Assembly: GCA_910576975.1 (NCBI GenBank)
Contig: CAJTJY010000004.1
Coordinates: 1 to 64,000, forward strand
From: an uncultured Lachnospiraceae bacterium
GTDB taxonomy: Bacteria; Bacillota; Clostridia; Lachnospirales; Lachnospiraceae
Direction: 5' to 3'
DNA: 64,000 nucleotides
A program made the translations under genes and the position numbers. Positions 47,057 to 55,621 of the stretch are shown piece by piece. Each line of letters begins with the position of its first letter. Position 1 is the stretch's first letter. The notes beneath the pieces are model-generated. The model did not search any database. It saw only the letters and a program-made list of their open reading frames with translations, and was not told the origin of the DNA.

Positions 47057-47836
47057 ATGAAAGCAGTGATTTTGGCGGGCGGACTGCCCAGTATTGTGGA
47101 AGACCGGTACGATCCGATTCCAAAGCCTATGGCGGAGCTAGGGGGAAAACCGATTTTATGGCATATTATGAAGAATTATTCCAGCCAGGGCGTGGATGAG
47201 TTTGTTATCTGCACAGGATATAAAGGGGACTATATTAAGAATTTTTTCATGAATTACTATCTGTATCAATCAGACATCACGATTGATCTAGGCTCTAATG
47301 AAATTGAGGTTCATAGGAAAAAGACAGAACAGTGGAAGGTTACGGTAGTCGATACTGGCAAGGAGTCTTCCATTGCCCAGCGTCTGATGATGGCGAAGAG
47401 GTTTGTGGGGGAGGAGAGTTTTTTAGTCACCTATGGGGACTGCGTTTCAGATATTGATCTGCGCAGTCTTGTTGCAAAACATCAGAATGCAGGGAAAACC
47501 GTTACAATGACGGTCGCTGCCCCTACAGGAAGAAGCAGGGTTTTGCCGATAACAGAAGAAGGGCAATTAAGCGAGAATGTGCCCAAGAGTCATCAGTTTG
47601 TGCGCACAGACGCCTGTACGATGGTATTCTCAAAAGAAATATTTTCTTACTTAGAAGAGTATTGGCAGGATGACGTGATGAGTGACAGGCTCTTGAAACG
47701 GCTTGCGCATGACCGTGAGATTTCCTTGTATTTTCATGAAGGCTTTTGGTCGCCTATGGAAACGTCCAGGGATAAAAAATATCTGGAACATTTGTATGAA
47801 TCAGGCAAGGCGCCCTGGAAAAATTGGGAGGAATAG
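47057..47836 (+). CDS. RfbF-like sugar-1-phosphate nucleotidyltransferase, divergent paralog
   Basis: 259 residues of the glucose-1-phosphate cytidylyltransferase family: KPMAELGGKPILWHIMK, VTYGDCVSDIDL, and the C-terminal GFWSPMETSRD. The usual GxGTR nucleotide loop after LAGG is replaced by LPSIVEDRYDP, and the NIGF-like substrate block is absent. It may use a different sugar-phosphate or nucleotide, or have lost activity. A canonical RfbF is encoded at 50586. Confidence 0.75.
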   Translation: MKAVILAGGLPSIVEDRYDPIPKPMAELGGKPILWHIMKNYSSQGVDEFVICTGYKGDYIKNFFMNYYLYQSDITIDLGSNEIEVHRKKTEQWKVTVVDTGKESSIAQRLMMAKRFVGEESFLVTYGDCVSDIDLRSLVAKHQNAGKTVTMTVAAPTGRSRVLPITEEGQLSENVPKSHQFVRTDACTMVFSKEIFSYLEEYWQDDVMSDRLLKRLAHDREISLYFHEGFWSPMETSRDKKYLEHLYESGKAPWKNWEE

Positions 47837-47854
47837 AAAGGAACAGGAGAGCAA

Positions 47855-49078
47855 ATGTATAATTGCAGGTATTGTAAAGAAGAACTTAAGACCATGTTTG
47901 TAGATTTGGGACTGGAACCGTTATCCAATGATTACATAAAGCAAGAATTTGTGGGAAAGGGACAGTACCAGCTTCCGCTCCGTGCGGCGGTCTGTGAGAA
48001 ATGTAGATTGGTCCAGGTGCTGGATTTTGAGATGCCAGAAGGCATTTTCAACTCTGAGTACAAATATTTCAGTTCGTTTTCTACAAGCTGGCTCAATCAT
48101 TGCAAGGCTTATGTGGACATGATTGTAGAGAAGCTTTCTTTGAATGCGTCATCCGTTGTGATGGAGGTTGCCTCTAATGACGGATATCTGTTACAGTATT
48201 TTAAGGAATATGGGATAGAGCCTCTTGGAATAGAGCCTTCCAGAAGCGTGGCGGAGGCTGCGATTGAAAAGGGAATCGAAACCAGAATTGCATTTTTTGG
48301 GACTGAGTTTGCAAGAAGCTTGGAGAAAAAAGCAGATTTAATCATAGGAAATAACGTGCTGGCACATGTGCCAGATATTGGGGATTTTGTCGGAGGGCTT
48401 AAAGAGGCATTGAAACCAGAAGGAGTCATTACCGTAGAATTTCCGCATGTACTGAACCTGATCCGCTATCATCAGTTTGATACCATTTATCATGAGCATT
48501 TTTCGTATCTGTCTGTTCTTGCTGTCAAACGTATTTTTGAAGAGCAGGGATTAAAGCTGTTTGATATTGAAAAGCTGAATACCCATGGAGGATCGCTTCG
48601 TGTTTATGCCATCCATGCAGAGAACCAAGGACAGCAGGTTTCACGGCATGTGCAAGAACTTATCGCAGAGGAGAAAGCATTTGGGTTAGACAAGAATGCC
48701 GCATATCAAGAATTTGCAGAACATGTAAAAAAAATGAAGCTGGATATTCTGGAAAAGCTGATTGATATCAAGAAAAAAGGGAAAAAAATAGCCGGATATG
48801 GCGCTGCGGCAAAAGGAAATACGCTTTTGAATTATTGTGGGATTGGAAAGGAAATAATTGATTATGTCGTAGATGCCAATCCCAATAAGCAGGGATGCCT
48901 TTTGCCAGGAACACTGATTCCTGTCTTGGCGCCAGAGGAACTCTCAAAATCCAAGCCAGATTATATTCTTATCATTCCCTGGAACTTGAAACAGGAAATC
49001 AGGGAAACGCTGGCATATGCCAAGGAATGGGGCGCAAAGTTCATGACATTAATCCCGGAGATTGAGATCTTTGAGTAG
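47855..49078 (+). CDS. Zn-binding sugar C-methyltransferase (TylC3/NovU-like)
   Basis: 407 residues. An N-terminal zinc site (CRYCKEEL and CEKCRLVQ near residues 4 and 46), a SAM core (VVMEVASNDGYLLQYFKEYG), a helical middle with HEHFSYLSV, and a C-terminal Rossmann half with GYGAAAKGNTLLNYCGIG. This is the layout of C-3 methyltransferases of nucleotide-linked 4-keto-6-deoxy sugars. In this operon the substrate would be a CDP-4-keto-6-deoxyhexose, giving a branched-chain sugar. Confidence 0.88.
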   Translation: MYNCRYCKEELKTMFVDLGLEPLSNDYIKQEFVGKGQYQLPLRAAVCEKCRLVQVLDFEMPEGIFNSEYKYFSSFSTSWLNHCKAYVDMIVEKLSLNASSVVMEVASNDGYLLQYFKEYGIEPLGIEPSRSVAEAAIEKGIETRIAFFGTEFARSLEKKADLIIGNNVLAHVPDIGDFVGGLKEALKPEGVITVEFPHVLNLIRYHQFDTIYHEHFSYLSVLAVKRIFEEQGLKLFDIEKLNTHGGSLRVYAIHAENQGQQVSRHVQELIAEEKAFGLDKNAAYQEFAEHVKKMKLDILEKLIDIKKKGKKIAGYGAAAKGNTLLNYCGIGKEIIDYVVDANPNKQGCLLPGTLIPVLAPEELSKSKPDYILIIPWNLKQEIRETLAYAKEWGAKFMTLIPEIEIFE

Positions 49079-49125
49079 GACATGGTGTTTGGCAGGCTGC
49101 CACAATCAGACAGGAGCTGAAATAT

Positions 49126-49701
49126 ATGAACCAGAAATTTGAGATAGAAGATACAGAATTTAAAGGATTAAAAATCGTGCACCCCTTTGTGTCGTACGAC
49201 GAGCGTGGATTTTTCATGAAAACTTATGAGCGAGAGTTCTTTGCGTCGCATGGAATTTTTTTGAAGAATGATGAAGATATGACGACTTGTTCTAGGAAAA
49301 ACGTGATTCGGGGAATGCATTTTCAGACTCAAGCTCCTCAGGATAAATACATTACTGTTTCTGTGGGAACTATTTATGACGTAGTGGTAGATTTGCGCAA
49401 GGACTCCCAAACATTCGGACAGTGGAAAGGCATAGAATTGAGTGAAGAGAATAAGCTGGGATTTTATATCCCAGCAGGGTTTGCCCATGGTTTTTTGGCA
49501 GTCTCTGAGCTTGTGAAATTTCATTACCGCTGTGGGGGAAAGTATATTCCAGGAGCTGACAGCGGTATTCGCTGGGATGATCCAGATATCGGAATAGACT
49601 GGAAGTACCTGAGCGACGATCCAGTAATATCAGAACGGGACAAAAGCTTGATGACATTTCAGGAGTTTTGTCAAAAGCATCAGGGACTGGAAGGAGCATA
49701 A
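49126..49701 (+). CDS. Sugar 3,5-epimerase (RmlC-type, on nucleotide-4-keto-6-deoxyhexose)
   Basis: 191-residue cupin. RmlC motifs: NVIRGMHFQ (catalytic His), VVDLRKDSQTFGQW, FYIPAGFAHGFLAVSE and the closing IRWDDPDIGIDW. It epimerises C3 and/or C5 of the keto-sugar. As rfbF/rfbG type genes flank it and no rmlA/B are present, the natural substrate is probably CDP- rather than dTDP-linked. It overlaps the C-methyltransferase pathway step. Confidence 0.88.
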   Translation: MNQKFEIEDTEFKGLKIVHPFVSYDERGFFMKTYEREFFASHGIFLKNDEDMTTCSRKNVIRGMHFQTQAPQDKYITVSVGTIYDVVVDLRKDSQTFGQWKGIELSEENKLGFYIPAGFAHGFLAVSELVKFHYRCGGKYIPGADSGIRWDDPDIGIDWKYLSDDPVISERDKSLMTFQEFCQKHQGLEGA

Positions 49702-49705
49702 GGGT

Positions 49706-50566
49706 ATGAGAATAGTAGTCACCGGGGCAACTGGTTATATTGGCTCGCATCTCTTGCCTGCGCTTGGACGGGAACATGAAGTGTATGCTGTTGTGAGAGA
49801 AAGTTCCGAAACGGGGGCGATTGAGAATTTTGTAAAAGGCAAAGTTATTTTTGAGAAGCAGAGCATCTACGGATTGCTGGCGGAATTGATGCCAGATGTC
49901 TGTATTCATCTGGCAGGAGTGTTTTATGGAGAGCATACGCCAGAGAATATAGAGAGCTTGCTGGAGAGCAATCTGGTGTTTGCTGCAGTTATTTTTGATG
50001 CGGCAGCCAGCGCAGGATGTAGAAAGTTTCTTAATACTGGAACTTATTGGCAGCAGTTTTCAAAAGAATCTTATAATCCAGTGAACTTGTATGCGGCAAC
50101 GAAACAGGCAGCGGAAGACATTCTGTTATACTATGTGAGAGCCAAAGGATGCAGCGCCCTGACACTGCAAATTTTTGATTCTTATGGTCCAGGAGATCAC
50201 AGAAAGAAGATTTTGAATATCATAAGAGATTTAAAGAATGGAGCGCAGATCGATCTGACCGCAGGGGAGCAGAAGATGTATTATTGTCATATTGAGGACT
50301 TGGTCAGCGGTTATCTGCAGGCATTAAAGCTTGTAATCACAATGGAACCTGGTACTTATGCAAGATATGCGCTGCGTGATCAGGAGCCAGTATCTTTGCG
50401 GGAACTGGTGGAGGAATTCCTGAGGATTCAGGGAAAACATCTCGATATTAATTGGGGAGGCCGTGCCTACAGGGACAGGGAGATTATGGATCCCTCGGGA
50501 ATCGGAACGGTCTTGCCTGGATGGAAGCCCAAATATCAATGGGCACGGGGGGTAAAGAATTTATAG
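49706..50566 (+). CDS. NAD-dependent sugar epimerase/reductase (extended SDR)
   Basis: 286 residues. Rossmann motif VVTGATGYIGSHLLPA, catalytic Tyr-Lys in NLYAATKQAAEDIL, preceded by LNTGTYWQQ. It probably performs the last 4-keto reduction (or epimerisation) of the CDP-linked sugar. Starts 4 bp after the epimerase gene with AAGGAGCATAAGGGT; ends 19 bp before rfbF. Confidence 0.85.
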   Translation: MRIVVTGATGYIGSHLLPALGREHEVYAVVRESSETGAIENFVKGKVIFEKQSIYGLLAELMPDVCIHLAGVFYGEHTPENIESLLESNLVFAAVIFDAAASAGCRKFLNTGTYWQQFSKESYNPVNLYAATKQAAEDILLYYVRAKGCSALTLQIFDSYGPGDHRKKILNIIRDLKNGAQIDLTAGEQKMYYCHIEDLVSGYLQALKLVITMEPGTYARYALRDQEPVSLRELVEEFLRIQGKHLDINWGGRAYRDREIMDPSGIGTVLPGWKPKYQWARGVKNL

Positions 50567-50585
50567 AGCGAAAGGTATGAAAAAG

Positions 50586-51365
50586 ATGAAAGCTGTGATA
50601 CTGGCAGGCGGAAAAGGAACGAGAATCAGTGAAGAATCCCGCAGTAAGCCCAAGCCCATGGTAGAGATTGGCAGAAAGCCCATATTGTGGCATATTATGA
50701 AAATTTATGAAAGATACGGCATAACAGAGTTTATCGTGTGCTGTGGATATAAGGGACATATGATAAATGAATATTTTGTCAATTATAATGTGCGATGTAA
50801 TGACATGGCAGTGGATCTTGAAAGAGAAAGCCTATCTTTTTGTGATAATCGGGCGGAAAGCTGGAGAGTAACGCTGGTGCATACAGGATTAAACACGTTG
50901 ACGGCTGGCAGGCTCTTGAAAGTCAGGGATTTTTTACAAGGGGAGCCTTTTATGCTGACTTACGGAGACGGGGTTGCAGACATCGATTTGAACGCATTGC
51001 TTGCTTTCCATAAAGAGGAAGGCAGGATTTTGACAATTTCCACTACCCGGCCGGAGGGAAGGTTTGGGGCGCTAAAATTAAATGAAAACAAAAACACAGT
51101 GGAAGGGTTTAAAGAGAAAGCGCGTGAGGATCAGTCCTGGGTAAATATCGGATTTATGGTCATGGAACCGGAGATTTTCCGGTATTTGGGAGATGGTGGC
51201 AGCATGTTGGAAGCGGAACCCTTTGAAAAGCTGGCAAAGGAAGGACAGATGTCAGCGTACCGTCATCATGGGTTTTGGTCTCCCATGGATAATATACATG
51301 ACAGGGACTATCTGGAGGGGTTATGGAGCAGCAAACAGGCGCCATGGAAGGAGACGACATCATGA
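50586..51365 (+). CDS. rfbF: Glucose-1-phosphate cytidylyltransferase
   Basis: 259 residues. Forms CDP-glucose from CTP and glucose-1-phosphate. Intact signature MKAVILAGGKGTRISEES, KPKPMVEIGRKPILWHIM, LTYGDGVADIDL and WVNIGFMVMEPE, with GFWSPMDNIHDRDYLE at the end. The start at 50586 (family MKAVILAGG) has AAAGG 10 nt upstream; the ATG at 50577 is only 1 nt from it. Its TGA overlaps the ATG of the dehydratase gene. Confidence 0.93.
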   Translation: MKAVILAGGKGTRISEESRSKPKPMVEIGRKPILWHIMKIYERYGITEFIVCCGYKGHMINEYFVNYNVRCNDMAVDLERESLSFCDNRAESWRVTLVHTGLNTLTAGRLLKVRDFLQGEPFMLTYGDGVADIDLNALLAFHKEEGRILTISTTRPEGRFGALKLNENKNTVEGFKEKAREDQSWVNIGFMVMEPEIFRYLGDGGSMLEAEPFEKLAKEGQMSAYRHHGFWSPMDNIHDRDYLEGLWSSKQAPWKETTS

Positions 51366-52420
51366 TGAGCAATGCTTTTTATAAAGGAAAGAAAGTACTG
51401 ATCACTGGCAATACAGGGTTTAAAGGTTCCTGGCTGTGCCAAATGCTGCTTGATGCAGGGGCAAAGGTGCACGGGTATTCCCTGGAACCGCCCACGCAGG
51501 AAAATCTCTACGATATATTAAAGCTGCATCAGAATGTAGAAACGGTGACAGGAGATGTACGGGATTACGAAATGCTGGCAGACACTATGCAAAACAAGCA
51601 GCCGGAGATTGTAATTCATCTTGCGGCGCAGCCGATCGTCAGAGAGTCATATGCCCGCGCCAGAGAGACTTTTGACATCAATGTGATGGGAACCGTGAAT
51701 GTATTAGAAAGCGTTAGACATTGCGGCAGCGTGAAATCTGTGTTGAATGTGACTACCGATAAAGTCTATGAAAATAAAGAGTGGTGCTGGGGGTATCGGG
51801 AGCATGATACGCTAAATGGCTTTGATCCTTATTCGAACTCCAAATCTTGTTCGGAATTAGTGACCCAGAGCTATCGGAAATCTTTTTTTGACGGAAGCGG
51901 CATAGCTATTTCCACTGCGAGGGCGGGAAATGTCATAGGAGGCGGAGATTTTGCGGCGGACCGGATTATTCCAGATTGTGTCAGGGCAGCAAGAAGAGGC
52001 CAAAAGATCAAGGTGCGCAATCCTTATTCCGTCAGGCCATATCAGCATGTATTGGACGCCTTGTCTGCCTATCTTTTGTTGATCGAAAAACAATGTCAAG
52101 ATCTTTGCCTGCAGGGAGAATACAATGTGGGACCAGAGGAGGACTCCTGTGTTTCTACTGGCGAACTGGTCAGCATGTTCTGCAGCAAATGGCAGCAAGG
52201 TCAGGAGTGGGAAGTGTGTAAGGAGAGTCATCCGCTGCATGAGTCAAGTTTTCTGCGCCTGGACTGTTCGAAAATAAAGAGCAGATTAGGCTGGAAAAGC
52301 ACCTGGGGTATAGAAGAAAGCATAGAGAGAACCGTTGACTGGTCAAAAGGGTGGATCAACGATCCAAAGAGTATTTGTGCATTAACGAAGATGCAGATTT
52401 ATGAGTTTATGCATAGATAG
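51362..52420 (+). CDS. rfbG: CDP-glucose 4,6-dehydratase
   Basis: 352 residues. Rossmann motif VLITGNTGFKGSWLCQMLL, HLAAQPIVRESYARARETFD, catalytic region NVTTDKVYENKEW and YSNSKSCSELV. Makes CDP-4-keto-6-deoxyglucose, the entry to CDP-deoxysugars. The 4-bp ATGA overlap with rfbF and AAGGAGACGACATC upstream set the start at 51362. No RfbH-type C3 dehydratase is found, so a 3,6-dideoxy sugar is unlikely. Confidence 0.94.
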   Translation: MMSNAFYKGKKVLITGNTGFKGSWLCQMLLDAGAKVHGYSLEPPTQENLYDILKLHQNVETVTGDVRDYEMLADTMQNKQPEIVIHLAAQPIVRESYARARETFDINVMGTVNVLESVRHCGSVKSVLNVTTDKVYENKEWCWGYREHDTLNGFDPYSNSKSCSELVTQSYRKSFFDGSGIAISTARAGNVIGGGDFAADRIIPDCVRAARRGQKIKVRNPYSVRPYQHVLDALSAYLLLIEKQCQDLCLQGEYNVGPEEDSCVSTGELVSMFCSKWQQGQEWEVCKESHPLHESSFLRLDCSKIKSRLGWKSTWGIEESIERTVDWSKGWINDPKSICALTKMQIYEFMHR

Positions 52421-52431
52421 GAGGAACGGAT

Positions 52432-53643
52432 ATGATACGGTTATGTGATAAAAATGTATGGATTGCAGAACAATGCGAGTTGTCTTCGCAATTCTTATGC
52501 GACTATTTTAAGGAATATGCCAGCAATGTGTTAATGGTTACTGACAGGGGAAAGGCAAAAGGATATCTAACATATCAAAGCATTATATCCGTAGGAGTAG
52601 ATAACTGGAAGCAGTGCATAGTTAACGAATATGTTACTGCAGGGGCGGATATGTGGGATCAGGCAAAAGAAATATTTCGTAAACATCCTAATTTAAAATA
52701 TGTGCCAGTCTATAATCAAAACAATGAATTATCGTACTTTTGTTATGACAGCTATCCCCAGAAAGAAAGCTATCAGTATATCGGACAAATCTTGAAAATA
52801 TTATCGTCTAGCCCGCAGCTGCTAAAGTGGCAAGAAACATTTCCGGGCATCGAATCTGTGGAAATCTACGACATGAATGAGTTTTCTTATTATTTAGCGG
52901 AAATTTTAGAACTTAAAGGCATTGACGTGGTTTTACATGGGGAAAAGTGGAAGCTGTTTTCTAGAAAAGTGGATAGCGTGCAGACGCATATGGACAGCAC
53001 GATTATGCGGCTCTATGCAGAAGGAACGGAAATGTTCCCCCAAAGTAGAGAAAAATGTGACCTGACTCTTAGTTTTGGCTTTTTAATCGCATTGATGAGA
53101 AAAGAAGTTCGGCTGTTGGAAAAGAAGATGCAGAAAGAATGGGACAATTTTTTTATCTGTCGCTTTCCTATTTATTCAGAACTTTCTTACAGGACCGATG
53201 AGGAAGATTACATGACTAGGTTTGTGGGTGGAGCGGATGGAAGAGAACTGACAGACAGCATGCAGAAGCAGTTTTTTGTCAGAGTCAACGGCATGGAGCC
53301 AGAAGAATATTATAAGAAGAAAGAATGGGAGAGCGATCATCTGATCCCTGGTCTGACAGAGTATTATGGGGGCGTGAGAATCATCAGAAGTTCCAAAGGA
53401 AAAAATACCGTCTGGCTTTTAGGACCATGTATCGTGGAGGGATTCGGCGTGCTGTATCATGATTATTTATGCTGCTGTATCGACGGGTATCTGAAAGAGC
53501 AGGGAATGGAAGAGTATGGCGTTTGCAGCGTAAGTTATTTTATGAATTGGATACGCTGCAAAAAGCAATTACTTCGCTTCCTGTACGGAAAAAAGACGTT
53601 GTCATTTGTATTGGAGAGGACATTAGCTGGGGACAACAGATAG
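52432..53643 (+). CDS. N-terminal part of a CBS-like/SGNH-like/CitC-like protein, split by a frameshift
   Basis: 403 residues in this frame. A CBS-pair-like start (about 15-100, FLCDYFKEYASNVLMVTDRG) is followed by an unknown middle and an SGNH-like block VWLLGPCIVEGFGVLYHDY near 325. The last about 35 residues read like out-of-frame sequence. The matching continuation is in the -1 frame of the next entry, which is open from 53463. One gene of about 650 residues seems to have lost one base (or gained two) between 53463 and 53643, most likely near 53515-53540. The ATG follows AGGAGG. If real, it is a pseudogene. Confidence 0.65.
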   Translation: MIRLCDKNVWIAEQCELSSQFLCDYFKEYASNVLMVTDRGKAKGYLTYQSIISVGVDNWKQCIVNEYVTAGADMWDQAKEIFRKHPNLKYVPVYNQNNELSYFCYDSYPQKESYQYIGQILKILSSSPQLLKWQETFPGIESVEIYDMNEFSYYLAEILELKGIDVVLHGEKWKLFSRKVDSVQTHMDSTIMRLYAEGTEMFPQSREKCDLTLSFGFLIALMRKEVRLLEKKMQKEWDNFFICRFPIYSELSYRTDEEDYMTRFVGGADGRELTDSMQKQFFVRVNGMEPEEYYKKKEWESDHLIPGLTEYYGGVRIIRSSKGKNTVWLLGPCIVEGFGVLYHDYLCCCIDGYLKEQGMEEYGVCSVSYFMNWIRCKKQLLRFLYGKKTLSFVLERTLAGDNR

Positions 53644-54386
53644 GAGAAAAACCAGACTTAAAGTTAGATGCGTTATTTGCACAAAGAGAAAGGGAGCCCT
53701 GGTTTTATAATGTTCCGATTCATACAAATGCCAGAGGAAATGAAAAGATTGCCAAAGAGATAAGTGAAAAGTTGATTTTGCCCTATATACGGCGGAGCCA
53801 AAATGTGCGTGATGAATATCTTGCAGAAAATTGTTTGAGCGCCGTCTCCCCAAAGGATAAAATTGCAGATTATGAAACAGAGGTCGTGAAGTATGTTGAT
53901 AAGTTGAATGAAGTCTATCATATACTAGAATTTTTGGGCAATAGTAGACGTATTGGAGCAATTGTTATGAACTGTAATCCATTTACCCTGGGACATAGAT
54001 ATCTGATTGAGGAATCTGCAAAAAAAGTTCAAAAGCTTATAATATTTGTGGTAGAAGAAAATCGTCAAGTAATGATGGATGCTTCTTTGGACTTGAATAT
54101 TTTTTCATCATACATAGCTCCAAAGTTTGGAATTACGATTCGCTTTGCAGGGGAGGAGCCTATTGATCCAGTGACAGCTCAATATAACCGACAGATGCGG
54201 GAGCGCTTTTCGAAAGAAGGAAGAATCGAGTTTTCAGAGATTCCAAGAAAAGAATTGGAAGGGGAGGCAATCAGCGCTTCTTTGGTGAGAAAGGAATTGG
54301 AGAATGGCAATTGGGAAAAGATACGAATGATGGTTCCTGCGACTACATATGAATTTTTAAAATCAGACGGAGCAGTCAGAGGATAG
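53469..54386 (+). CDS. C-terminal part of the split protein: CitC-like nucleotidyltransferase domain
   Basis: From about residue 25 this frame continues the upstream protein: FYELDTLQKAITSLPVRKKD, VPIHTNARGNEKIAK. It ends in a domain like citrate lyase ligase (IGAIVMNCNPFTLGHRYLIE with the xxGH nucleotide motif, and ISASLVRKELENGN with the SxxR-like motif). Such domains transfer AMP or CMP groups. A first ATG at 53469 lies inside the overlap and has no good ribosome binding site, so this half is not an independent gene. In the island it may have attached or activated a small group on the glycan. Confidence 0.6.
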   Translation: MLLYRRVSERAGNGRVWRLQRKLFYELDTLQKAITSLPVRKKDVVICIGEDISWGQQIGEKPDLKLDALFAQREREPWFYNVPIHTNARGNEKIAKEISEKLILPYIRRSQNVRDEYLAENCLSAVSPKDKIADYETEVVKYVDKLNEVYHILEFLGNSRRIGAIVMNCNPFTLGHRYLIEESAKKVQKLIIFVVEENRQVMMDASLDLNIFSSYIAPKFGITIRFAGEEPIDPVTAQYNRQMRERFSKEGRIEFSEIPRKELEGEAISASLVRKELENGNWEKIRMMVPATTYEFLKSDGAVRG

Positions 54387-54397
54387 AGGGCTCCAAG

Positions 54398-54431
54398 CGG
54401 AGAATCTCATAAGTGAGATTCTTTGCTTTTT
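54398..54431 (+). terminator. Rho-independent terminator before the phosphonate operon
   Basis: agaatctca (54401-54409), loop of 4, tgagattct (54414-54422), then a T-rich run ending 54431. It separates the glycan-enzyme operon from phnW, which therefore probably has its own promoter. Confidence 0.75.
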
Positions 54432-54475
54432 GTCGAAAAATGTAATATAGGAAAATATACAGAATGGAGGAAGTC

Positions 54476-55603
54476 ATGGAGATTAAGAGAAATATCTTGT
54501 TGAATCCCGGTCCTGCGACCACCACGGATACTGTTAAAATGGCGCAGCTTGTACCAGATATTTGTCCCAGAGAAACCGAGTTTGTGAAAATGATGCACAA
54601 GATACGAAAAGATCTTGTGCAGGTGGTGCATGGCGACTTAGAAAAATATACATCGGTGCTGTTTTGCGGTTCTGGGACGATGATCATGGATGTGTGTCTC
54701 AATTCGCTTCTGCCAGAAGGGAAAAAGATCCTCATCATCAATAACGGGGCTTATAGCGCACGGGCGGTAGAAATCTGTGAGTTTTACGGTCTTCCAATGC
54801 TAGAGCTTAAATTTCCTGTGGATCAGACGCCTGATTTGTCCATTGTCGATGAGACGTTAAAAGACAATCAAGAGATTGCCTTGGTATATGCCACCCATAA
54901 TGAGACTGGAACGGGAATTCTAAATCCTATTAGGGAGATAGGCGCCTTGGCGCACAAGCATGGGGCAGTCTTTGTCGCAGATACCATCGCTAGTTACGGA
55001 ATGCTGCCCATTGACATAGAGAAAGATCAGATTGATTTTTGCATGGCGTCGGCACAGAAAGGCCTTATGGCAATGACAGGACTTTCTTTTGTCGTGGGGA
55101 ATACAGCGTTGATTCAGCAATCAGCGCAATACCCAAAACGCTCTTATTATTGCAATTTGTATCTGCAGTACCGTTTCTTTGAGGAAAAGGGAGAAATGCA
55201 CTTTACGCCGCCAGTTCAGACGATTTATGCATTGCGGCAGGCATTGGATGAATACTTTGCAGAGGGCGAGGAGGCGAAATGGAAGCGCCACTTAAGCGTG
55301 TTTGAAGAAATCCATACAGGCTTAAAGCGGCTGGGGTTCCGCGACTTGATTCGCAGAGAGCTTCAGGCAGGGCTTGTGGTGGCGGTGCAGTATCCAGACG
55401 ATGAGAATTGGAATTTTGAACAGATCCATGATTATTGCTATGAGCGGGGATTTACGATATATCCTGGCAAAATTGCGGAACAAAATACGTTTCGCCTCTG
55501 TGCCTTAGGGGCGATAACGCCGTCAGACATTCAGCAGTTTTTCGCTATTTTAGAAGAAGGCCTTAGATACTATAAGATCCAAATTCCTGTTTTGTATCAG
55601 TAA
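54476..55603 (+). CDS. phnW: 2-aminoethylphosphonate-pyruvate aminotransferase (AEP transaminase)
   Basis: 375 residues, PLP-dependent class V-type aminotransferase. In the biosynthetic direction it forms AEP from phosphonoacetaldehyde. Motifs: NPGPATTTDTVKMAQLV, CGSGTMIMDVCLNSLL, VADTIASYGMLPIDIEKDQ and the PLP-lysine block MASAQKGLMAMTGLS. The gene order with cytidylyltransferase, phosphonopyruvate decarboxylase and PEP mutase indicates synthesis rather than breakdown (there is no phnX). The start at 54476 follows GGAGGAAGTC. Confidence 0.9.
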   Translation: MEIKRNILLNPGPATTTDTVKMAQLVPDICPRETEFVKMMHKIRKDLVQVVHGDLEKYTSVLFCGSGTMIMDVCLNSLLPEGKKILIINNGAYSARAVEICEFYGLPMLELKFPVDQTPDLSIVDETLKDNQEIALVYATHNETGTGILNPIREIGALAHKHGAVFVADTIASYGMLPIDIEKDQIDFCMASAQKGLMAMTGLSFVVGNTALIQQSAQYPKRSYYCNLYLQYRFFEEKGEMHFTPPVQTIYALRQALDEYFAEGEEAKWKRHLSVFEEIHTGLKRLGFRDLIRRELQAGLVVAVQYPDDENWNFEQIHDYCYERGFTIYPGKIAEQNTFRLCALGAITPSDIQQFFAILEEGLRYYKIQIPVLYQ

Positions 55604-55621
55604 TAAGCTGGGAGTGATGAG

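Noticed and set aside
51323..51361. ATG at 51323 as start of CDP-glucose 4,6-dehydratase
   Set aside because: It lies inside rfbF and lacks a ribosome binding site; 51362 has AAGGAG and the usual overlap with the rfbF stop.
53589..53595. A-AAA-AAG slippery heptamer as a programmed -1 frameshift site
   Set aside because: The -1 frame already reads as conserved protein 50-70 bases upstream, so the real break is probably earlier; no clear downstream stem seen. Kept only as an alternative.
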